This document shows positions 1-8,800 of a stretch of 64,000 nt of DNA, in pieces. The position numbers and the translations under genes are program-made. The notes under the pieces are model-generated. The model ran no database searches. It saw nothing but the letters and a program-made list of their open reading frames with translations, and had not been told where the DNA came from. How positions within the stretch are numbered: position 1 is the stretch's first letter; the number at the start of each line of letters is the position of its first letter. Location of the stretch: positions 140,444-204,443 of the forward strand of contig JAHBUR010000001.1 of assembly GCA_019637975.1 (NCBI GenBank), in the 5' to 3' direction. Origin of the DNA: Bacteroidota bacterium. GTDB lineage: Bacteria; Bacteroidota; Ignavibacteria; UBA10030; UBA6906.

Positions 1-25
1 GTAACAATCTGTTGTCACTCGTAAT

Positions 26-48
26 AGCCGTTGGCAAAACGGCTTTTT
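26..48 (+). terminator. Rho-independent terminator of a gene left of the window
   Basis: AGCCGTT (26-32) pairs perfectly with AACGGCT (38-44) around a 5-base loop and runs into TTTTT (44-48) on the plus strand. It would end a plus-strand gene lying off the left edge, convergent with the flagellin gene. Confidence 0.6.
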
Positions 49-71
49 GAGCCGGAAATCAGCAAAACCGA

Positions 72-101
72 CAGGGAGGTACCCTTTCGAGCACCTCCCT
101 G
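72..101 (-). terminator. Terminator downstream of flagellin
   Basis: AGGGAGGT (73-80) and ACCTCCCT (93-100) form a perfect 8-bp stem, extended to 9 bp by C72-G101, with a 12-base loop. On the minus strand it is followed by a short T-rich stretch (GGTTTTG). It starts about 22 bases after the flagellin stop, so it is the likely 3' end of a monocistronic flagellin transcript. Confidence 0.6.
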
Positions 102-123
102 GTCAATACGCCGGTTGGTTGGC

Positions 124-951
124 TTAGCTTCGGAAGAGAGACAGGAACACCTGCGGCGCTTGATTTGCCTGCGCCAGCATAGACGTAGCTGTCTGCTGCA
201 AGATTTGGAGTTTTGCAGCTTTGATCTGTTCCTTTGCTATGTCGGCATCATAGATCCGGCTTTTTGCCGCTTCTGTGTTCGTGATAGCGTTGTTCAGGTT
301 CTCTTCCTTCGCGGAAAGACGATTCAACGAAGCCCCGATTGCGCCAATCGCCGAGTTCACAGTCCCAATGCCCGTGTCAACAGTCAAACCAACAATATTG
401 GCACTGGTAATGCTCCCTGCTGCCGTGCCAAGAAGAGAAGCCGACGAAACGCTTGCACTGAACGATACATTGAACAGTTCCGCGCTTGACTCGCCAACCT
501 GAAAGTCTTCGGAGTACGTACCGTTGAGCAACTGCACTCCGTTGAACTTGTTGTTGGCAACGATATCATCAATCTCCGACGCCAACGCCACAATCTCCGT
601 GGCAATGGCAGTCTTCTCATCACTCCCGAATGCCCCATTGATGAACCGTGTTTGCTTCTCTTTGATTTGCACCAACAGATCAGCGATTTTCTGGTAGGAA
701 CCCTCGGCAACGCCTAACGTGGATGATGCATCTCCGACGTTATCAATCGCCGAACTCATCGACCGAATACGACCTTCCATTTTCTTGGAGATCATATAGC
801 CGGATGGATCATCGGCTGATGAATTGATGCGCCTGCCTGTTGCAAGGCGTTCCTGGTGCATTCCCAGATCGCGATTAATGTTGTTCAACGCATTCACCGC
901 GTTCATCGCTGCAATATTGGTGTTTATCCTTGCACCACCTGTAAACGGCAT
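124..951 (-). CDS. fliC: Flagellin
   Basis: Structural subunit of the flagellar filament, 275 aa. The N-terminal D0/D1 region has the family signature RINSSADDPSGYMISKKMEG (about residues 41-60). The C-terminal D0/D1 helix carries SRIYDADIAKE and ends in MLAQANQAPQVFLSLFRS, the normal flagellin ending except that the last few residues are unusual. The central variable region is very small, so the filament surface would be compact, as in short 270-280 aa flagellins. The start is fixed by AAGGAGGT four bases upstream (956-963). A sigma-28 promoter lies about 80 bp upstream and a terminator hairpin follows the stop, so the gene is probably transcribed alone. The next genes upstream on the same strand are two glycosyltransferase genes, which suggests glycan decoration of the filament (inference). 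No other flagellar gene is in the window. Confidence 0.96.
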   Translation of the reverse strand: MPFTGGARINTNIAAMNAVNALNNINRDLGMHQERLATGRRINSSADDPSGYMISKKMEGRIRSMSSAIDNVGDASSTLGVAEGSYQKIADLLVQIKEKQTRFINGAFGSDEKTAIATEIVALASEIDDIVANNKFNGVQLLNGTYSEDFQVGESSAELFNVSFSASVSSASLLGTAAGSITSANIVGLTVDTGIGTVNSAIGAIGASLNRLSAKEENLNNAITNTEAAKSRIYDADIAKEQIKAAKLQILQQTATSMLAQANQAPQVFLSLFRS

Positions 952-955
952 AGTT

Positions 956-963
956 ACCTCCTT
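956..963 (-). promoter_or_regulatory. Strong Shine-Dalgarno of flagellin
   Basis: The minus strand reads AAGGAGGT, a full match to the 16S anti-Shine-Dalgarno core, four bases before ATG at 951. It supports the start and high translation. Confidence 0.8.
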
Positions 964-1032
964 GTAAGAATGTTGATACGATCGGGCGTCCTTGCCCTTT
1001 CATGAACTACGAACATAATTGTTCTGAAAGTA

Positions 1033-1059
1033 TTATCGGAATTTGTAGAAAACTCTTTA
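1033..1059 (-). promoter_or_regulatory. Sigma-28 (FliA-type) promoter of flagellin
   Basis: The minus strand reads TAAA (1059-1056), 15 bases, then TCCGATAA (1040-1033). The enterobacterial FliA consensus is TAAA-N15-GCCGATAA, so this matches with one mismatch and exact spacing. Transcription would start near 1026, giving a leader of roughly 75 bases before the flagellin ATG. The rest of the 289-bp gap (952-1240) shows no gene. Confidence 0.75.
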
Positions 1060-1240
1060 GTGCCCGATATGTCTGTTACTTGATGCAGGACAACGAGTTA
1101 GGGCAGGTCAGAAGTGTAATAGTTACAAAAAGGAGCCCTTGCGCACCCTTCAATCAAGCTCGATCGCCTTGTGCTGATGTTCCCTTTCTACAAACATGCA
1201 GCCATTTTCTGCAAGTCTTTTGCCGGGAAGTCCGACCTCT

Positions 1241-2818
1241 TCAAGGAGAAGTAGCGGCCGACATCCTTTCGGTGAGCGCTACAAGCCGATTCTTGATCGG
1301 CGAAAGATCAGCATCAGTGGTTTGCGACATCAGTTCAAGATGACGAAATGCGGCATTCACATTGCCTTTTTGCAGCGACAGTTGCAAGCCAGCCTTATGC
1401 AACTCAAAATCTCGGACGCCATTTTCCTCTGCCAATTCGAGAGTTCTTTCAGCGGAATGAACATCCCCCGCCTCAATCTTCCACCGAACAGCAAAGCCAT
1501 ACGCCTTGCTGTTTGCGGGCTGGGCAAGGAGTGTTTTGTCTATGAAATGAATGGCAGAATCCAAGTCATTCAGTTTCCGGTAATGCCACGCAAGCGGTAG
1601 CAAGAGCTCGCTACTGTTTGGATTTGCTTTTGCCAGATGCTTGAATTGATCAATCACAAAACGGGCATCCTCAACCTGCCCGGCACATTCCAACAATTCT
1701 ACCACTCCTTCTTTAGCTTGCGTCAGTTCAACAATGTTCGCATACTGTATCAGCGCATTCTTGAATTCTCCCGCCGCCATGTATGTCATTGCCATTCGTT
1801 TCATGACATCTTCCCTTCTCAGATGAAGATCCGAAGCAATTTGATTTGAACGTTGAGCACCCGGAATCCGCAACAGATACTCGATGGACTTCAACTGCTC
1901 AATCGCCTTCGCATATACCTTCAAATCGAAATACATGAGTGAGAGAAACCAATGCGCCATTAATTGTTTTGGAGCGAGTTGAAGTGATTCACGGCAGAGT
2001 TCGACCGCTCCAGCTATGTTCCCCCGTTTCACTTCAATTTCGGCAAGCAGGTTGTAACAGGAGGCCCGATTGGTCACATCAAGTTTGCCGTTCTTCAAGG
2101 CCAACTCGAGCACCGGACCGGCTTCTGCATAGCGTTGCAGTACAACAAGGGTGTTGCCAATCTGAAATTGCGTATACGCATCATCGCACTCTGCAGTAAG
2201 TTGGTTCTTTAACAGCTCAAGATTCCGCTCCGCTTTCTGTTTGACGACATCATACCCTTGACCATAACCGAGATGGTGGATAACAAGAGGTGAACGCTTC
2301 ACGGCAAGTTTCAGTCGCATCAACGAGGGCCACACTTGTTCATGCACTTTCCCCTCGAACTTCACTCCGGGCAATCTCCTGAACAATCTCGGATAGGTAT
2401 TTTCCTGGTTGAAGTTGCCTTGTCGCAGCGAGTGTGGATTTTCGATGAGAACATTATATGCGCCGACCCCCCCTGCTGAGATGAGCTTCCGCAGCAATTC
2501 TACTTGACCACCTGTAAGTCGTTCATCTGCATCAAGATACAGGACCCAATCGCCCGTACACCGCTCAAGTGAGTAGTTCCGTGCAGCAGAGAAGTCGCCG
2601 ATCCATTCAAAATCAAATATTCGCGCTCCGTACCGGGCCGCTATGACTTTCGTTGCATCGGTGGAACCTGTGTCAACGATGACAATCTCATCAACGATAC
2701 TTTTGACGCTCTCAAGACAGTCGGGCAGAAACTTCTCTTCATTCTTTACGATCATCGAGAGTGAGAGGGAACTCCCCCGGCCTCGTTTGCTCTTCGTCTT
2801 TGAATGCGGCGTTGTCAT
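1241..2818 (-). CDS. GT2 glycosyltransferase with TPR repeats
   Basis: A 525-aa cytoplasmic protein. Residues about 18-200 are a family 2 glycosyltransferase (GT-A fold): LSLSMIVKNEEKFLPDCLES at the start, nucleotide-binding DTGSTDAT, and the metal-binding DxD in LYLDADERL. From about residue 205 to the end the chain is helical with TPR-like repeats (for example ALIQYANIVELTQAKEGVVE). This domain order is common in SunS-like transferases that modify polypeptides. The start lies only 5 bases after the stop of the giant glycosyltransferase gene and has no clear ribosome-binding site, so translation is probably coupled to it. Flagellin is the next gene downstream, so transfer of sugar to flagellin is a reasonable guess. 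The acceptor cannot be read from sequence. Confidence 0.9.
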   Translation of the reverse strand: MTTPHSKTKSKRGRGSSLSLSMIVKNEEKFLPDCLESVKSIVDEIVIVDTGSTDATKVIAARYGARIFDFEWIGDFSAARNYSLERCTGDWVLYLDADERLTGGQVELLRKLISAGGVGAYNVLIENPHSLRQGNFNQENTYPRLFRRLPGVKFEGKVHEQVWPSLMRLKLAVKRSPLVIHHLGYGQGYDVVKQKAERNLELLKNQLTAECDDAYTQFQIGNTLVVLQRYAEAGPVLELALKNGKLDVTNRASCYNLLAEIEVKRGNIAGAVELCRESLQLAPKQLMAHWFLSLMYFDLKVYAKAIEQLKSIEYLLRIPGAQRSNQIASDLHLRREDVMKRMAMTYMAAGEFKNALIQYANIVELTQAKEGVVELLECAGQVEDARFVIDQFKHLAKANPNSSELLLPLAWHYRKLNDLDSAIHFIDKTLLAQPANSKAYGFAVRWKIEAGDVHSAERTLELAEENGVRDFELHKAGLQLSLQKGNVNAAFRHLELMSQTTDADLSPIKNRLVALTERMSAATSP

Positions 2819-2823
2819 GTCAT

Positions 2824-5800
2824 TTACTTGTTTGCTGTCACGTATTCAATAAGCGAGTTCTCATCGGAAGGCAACCCAAGATGTTCGTTCACCTTGGCGA
2901 GCCCGTTTGTTGCCATTGTATTCTCCTCGTCATACACAACAGCATACTCAAACATAACCTTCGCTTCTTTGTCCTTTCCACACAAGTAGAGGACTTCGCC
3001 CAATCCCGCACATGCTTCCGATGAATCCGGTGTCAGATTCAGGGCCTCTTCGAAGCTCGCTTTCGCATTCTCCATATCGTTGAGACGAAGATAGCACGCA
3101 CCTCTGAGATTGGCATGGTCTGTTTGAGATGTTTGCGAAGCATTGTCACTGACCTTAGCTCCGGGGTCAAGCAATTCTGCGAGAGAATCCTTGAACCTCC
3201 CGAGCCTGAATAAATCAAGAGACTTCCCAAGCTTCTCCTGTAAATACTCATCTCCAGGTTGTTGTTGTGAAAACCGGAGAATAGGTTTGTTCGACAATTC
3301 ATCTATTCGTTTGCGGCATTTTGCGCCGGCGTGCTTCCAAGTCCATTGGCTGTGCGCATCTTTGCTGGCTTGTTGTCCAAGAGTCTTAAGATCGTCAGCA
3401 TGTTGTACTGCAAATGTCATCCTCTCGGCAAGTTCCTTCCTGTTCACTTCAAGCAGCCACGGAAAATCAACCGTCTCGTCATGGCCGATGTATTTTGAAG
3501 GGAGTTGTAGTCTGCTTGCTGAAACAAGAATACTGTTCTTCTGATTGCAAAAATCGAGAACCGCGCCGCCATTTGTGACAATTGCCGGGGTTCCGCACGC
3601 CATTGATTCGAGAATCGGCATCCCGAATCCTTCGCCACGGTACGGATGAACGAGTACGTTACATGCAGTGTAGAGCCCTGCAAGTTCCTGTTCAGAAAGA
3701 ATCTCATCGATGTATTGAATTTCCGGCATGCCGGGTTTCTTTTGAAGTTCGAGAATGACATCACGGAACGTTTGACCCTTGTAGAATGAATCCCCTCCCA
3801 TATCCTTGATCACAAGACACACATCATCAGTACTTCTGAATGTTTGTGTGTAAGTCTCCAGGAGAATATCGATCCCTTTTCTGTATATCGTTCCCCCAAC
3901 GAACAAGAACCTGAAGTGTTTCTTCGTCTTTAGTCTGAACGGCCTTACGTCAGGATGGAATTTTCCTGGGTCGAAGCCCGGCGGCACAATATGCACTCGC
4001 TCTGCCGGAATGCCGCTGCTGATATATACCTGGCGAACATACTCGGTGTACGCCCACACTTCATCCACGCGAGATGCGAAAGCCTCAACCCAGGATTTTG
4101 GCAGGCTGCCGAACTCCCACGGTTGCATTACAACCCAACGCCCTTCCCCAGGTGGCGTTAGGTTCGGTGGCCAGTGGTGACGAACGTGAATGTCAGTAGA
4201 AGAAAGTGACTTGTTTCGTCTTGCTTGAACAGCAGCAAACCGACTATTCTTCCCCGGCTTGAAATCATCCTCCCCGAATGGCACAACAGACATGTCACAA
4301 CCATGAACGAGAAGTTCTGCGCACAACTCACGGTTGATTACGGAAAGGGAATGATGGGCAAACGGCGTCCCTTCCCAAACAACAGCTACCGATTTCTTCC
4401 CTGCAGGTTGAATTGCATCAGTCTGGCGGGAAACAATCGCTGTCTTTATCTCATTCAATCGATTGATAATGATCTCGCTCACCCTCGTTTGACTGTAGTG
4501 TTCGACAATGTCGCGCCTTGCCTGTCTGCCTTTTTCCTTGGCCTCTTCCTGATGCTCAATCACGTGTCGCATCAGTTTGCGAAGGTGATTAATGGAAGGA
4601 TTCGCCCATTTGTGTCCTGTGTAGATCGGGTTCTCCATTTTATCAACATCACACAGGCCGTCAGATTTTATCAAATAGGAATTTGCCTGATTCATGAACT
4701 CTGTGTTGCCGCTCCAATCTGTGCCAATAACAGGTAGTTCCATTGCCATTGCCTCCATGAACGGCCTCCCCCAACCTTCACCGCGGCTTGGCAAAACGAA
4801 CGCATCAAACGTCTTGTACAACGCCGGAAGCTCCGATGTGGCTATTTGATCATCAATAACCTCGATGGCAGGGAGTGAACTTCTTTCTCTTCCCAGGCGA
4901 TCGGCGAATTCTCTAACACGTCTCATCACTTCGTCACGCACACGCAAGTCGGGGTGCATAGGAAAGCTGGTGCGCAAGAACAAGCACACATCGTCGCTTG
5001 CCGAGAATTCAGAGAAATATGCCCGGAGCAAAATGTCCCAACCTTTTCGTGCCGACCACTCAAAAACCGAGAGAAAGTTAAACTGCTTCGTGTTCTCAAT
5101 TCCGAACGCTGGGGTTGTTGCCGGATCAAACAGGCGGGAATTGATTGACCCCGGAATCTTCATAAGTTTCTGTCTACTGACACCCGATTTCGCAAACGTC
5201 TGCATGTTAAACTCAGTAGGCACCCACACTTCATCCATCTGGTTGCATCGTTCAACCCACTCTTCAGGAATCCGGTCGGTTTCGAACATCGTCCTGCCAA
5301 TACAGTACGCTGAATCTTTGTTGCGGAAGAAGCCAAGCGGATTCTGGTGACACACCACGATAGGCCCGTCTGCCCAGAATGATTGATCCTTGAACGGCAA
5401 GCCATTGAGCGACCGTGTATAGTCAAGCTGCTGAAGCGTCGTTCTTGTGTCTGCCGGTAATCCGGCCACAAATTGAGATGAATAGATGGTGTTGGCGTGA
5501 TAGATACGCAGCGGTACTTCATTCGAAAGCGATTCCACGAATTGAATTGCTTCGCTTGCATAACCGCTTGGATTGTAGAACGGCGCGAACCACAGCACCG
5601 GAGTCTTCCCTTCAGGCGTCTTCCCGATGTCCGTTCGTTCAGGAAGAAAGTTCTCCGCAGAGAACGCGGACAAATCAGATTTCGTAATCGCTGCTTGGGT
5701 GGACGGGCGGCCGTGAATATCAACTCCCTCAATCTGCCTCATATCATCGAGAACGGCCTTGGCGATCACATCCCATGTATAGCGTGAGAGGATTGTGCTG

Positions 5801-8800
5801 CGGGCGACGCTTCCCTTCCAACGGCTTGTCAGGCGGTTATCCGCTATGTGACGCATCAATTCTCTCAAGTGATCTTCATCGATTCCGGTCGTTCCTCCAC
5901 GCTTGCGCTGCCTTACTACATAGGATAGTGTTTCGGAAACGTAATCCGCCTGACCGCCGGCGGTTGTAGTGATTACCGGAAGCCCGGTGGCAAGCGCCTC
6001 AAGTACCGGCCGGCCGAAATATGAATCCGTGTACGGTTGCACAACGGCGTCGGCGCCGGCATAGTACAGCGGCATCATGTTCGCATCAAACGTGCGGTAG
6101 TCGATGCGGACTGCGTTGTAGTACTCCGACGGGATATCCCGGTGCGCCCTGATGAACTTTGCCGTCAACTCATCGAATTGCTGTTGTTGCTTCTTGACAT
6201 CATTTCTGAAATCCAAGGATCGGAGAAGCAGGCACGTACGGGGATCCCCTTTGAACTCCTTGACGAACGCCGAAAATACACTCTCCCATCCACTTCTCGC
6301 CGACCAGTCAGTCATACAGAGAAACACAAAAGGATCATCTTGACGTTGTTCGGCAACATTTGTCCCGTAATCAAGCGTACCGACTCCATACGGAACAATT
6401 TTGACCTTGTGCTCGTTCACACCGGCGGCAATCATCTTGGTTCTTACGTGACGGGACGGCACCCAGACAGCATCAATATCGGGCTTCCCGAGACGGCGCA
6501 CCGATGCCTTGTCAGTGTCATGTGCCATCACGACAACGAAGGATGCACCAGTCCGGCGTTCGAAGTAACGCAGAGGGCCGGGGAACACCTGGATGAATTT
6601 GTCCGCGAGAGGTTTCTGCTCAAGCTCCTTGAGGCAAGCCGCGTCGTTTTCGTTTATGACATTCTGAGGATCCGCACGATGCAGAAGTGGCCTAACTGCT
6701 ACTCCTGCCCCATGACGATGCAGCGCGAGTGCAAGCTCGCGGCAGGGATCATCCATTGCCCACACCGGGCCTTCCCACAGAATTGTGGCATCGGATTGTT
6801 GTTGAACCCTTGGTACTGCTCGGATGTTCTTGACGCTAAGCGCATACTCGGCATACTGTCGCGCAATCGAGCCAACATCGTTGCGTTCGTGCACGAAAGC
6901 CCGGGCCCGGGCTGATAATTCTCTTGCAAACACAGGATTGTCATGAATCTTGACAAGCGACTGCACAATCTCCTCTACTTCATTCTCAAACCCGATCTTG
7001 ACAACGCTATCGTCGGGAAACTCCTGATATTGAGCATACGATGATACAAGGGCCGGCTTGCCGCAACCGAGAACTTGAATCAGACTTGCAGATTCTTCAC
7101 CTCGCGAAGGGTACCGCAAGTTGACAGTGACATCTGCCGCAGACATGTAGGCGAAGAAATCATCTTCAGAGAGCCAACCTGTTATGCGAACCTTGCTCTG
7201 AAGTCCATGTTGCCTGATAAGGCCGTCAAGATACGCCTTGTACTGCGGACTGGCAGGCTCGCCGCCTAAAATCAGAACAGCATCGGGATGTGATTGAGAG
7301 AATTCCGCAAACGCCGCAACCGTAACGTGGTTTCTCTTGTGGGGCTGCACCAATCCCAGCGACAGTATGACAAATGCTTCGCGAGGAATATGTAGCCTCT
7401 CCCGTACACCATCCCTGTCTTGATGAGCCGCATCCAACGCTTGCGATGCAAGGAGAAGCGGAATCACTCGTATCGGCTTGTCAGGAAAGGCGGAGTGCAG
7501 AAGATTGTACGAGTGCTGATTATGAACGACTATGCCCGTGCTTTGCCGCAGCACAGTCTCGAGCACTTTCCGGTTGTTCGGTTCGGCGCTGCATCCCTTG
7601 ATTTCATATTCGTGAACTACGGCAATGCCGGGCATCTTTCTCGCTTGGTCACAGATCGCCGTATGAAAGCGGTTGTTTCCGAGATGATAGATAATCTGAT
7701 CGTACCGGTGAATCCAATTGACATATTCGAGATCGGTAATCGAATGCACCAGGTATTTTCTGAACACATCTTCATGGCTGGGGACATAGTCGTCCACGAA
7801 GAGGTCGACCCGGGCGTGCCGTGAAAGGTTCGGGAGAAGTTCCTGCACATGATCAGCAATGCCGGTTTTCAGCGGAGCGAGGGGCGCAACCATCGCAAGT
7901 CGCGGCAAGTCACTATCCGGGCAGGCAAGTTCATCAGTTTTGTACCACGCATATTCGTCGGAGATGATATCGTTCTCCCAGCGATCAAGAAACAGCTTGT
8001 AGTTGTTGTCCGACGCATTGTGCCCTTCTTGGCCCGCGTTGCGTATCGAAACGGATTCGAAATGATACAACTCGCTTTGAGGGCAGTACACCACCTCCTT
8101 TCCGATCCTTCGCACTTTGAAGCAGAGGTCAAGGTCTTCGCCGCCGTTCTTGTACTTCGTATCAAAGCCGTTCACTTCTTTGAACGTTGTCTTCGAGATG
8201 AAGAGTGCTGCGCCCGTTACCGCTTGCACAGTTCTCTCCCGATTCACAAACGGCTGCCCGGCGAGACAGAACTTATACAGGTGAAGTGATCCCTTCTGAT
8301 CGTTGAATGCGATTCCACAATGCTGCACACGCTCCGGTTTCCCGCTCTGTGTTGTGTCGGGAAAAACGAGCTTCGAGCCGGCAATGCCGGCGGCGGGGTT
8401 CTTCTCGACGACATCGACAAGCGCATCAAGCCAGCCCTGTTTCTTCGGCACTGTATCATTGTTCAGGAAAAACAGGTACTTCCCCTTTGCTTCGACTGCC
8501 CCGGCATTGCATGCACGGGCAAAACCACCGTTCTGATCCAGCGAGATGAACCGACAGTTTTTGTATTGTTTTGAGACTTCTGAGAGGAAATCCGCCGTTT
8601 CATCCGTTGAGCAATCATCAACCACAATGATCTCAAAGGATCGTTTTGGCGGAAACGAAGTATAAATCCCTTCAAGACACTTCCTCGTGTAATCCACATT
8701 GCCGAAAACAGGAATGATGATACTCACTTCAACTCCCGGCGGCACTCCCCCTTCTCTGACTTTTTCGACCGCTTCGCACGGACTGGATACTTCCTCCCCG

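Noticed and set aside
4200-7900. Similar glycosyltransferase segments suggesting DNA repeats
   Set aside because: The four GT4 domains are similar as protein folds but show no long nucleotide identity; they are diverged domains, not repeats or a misassembly.
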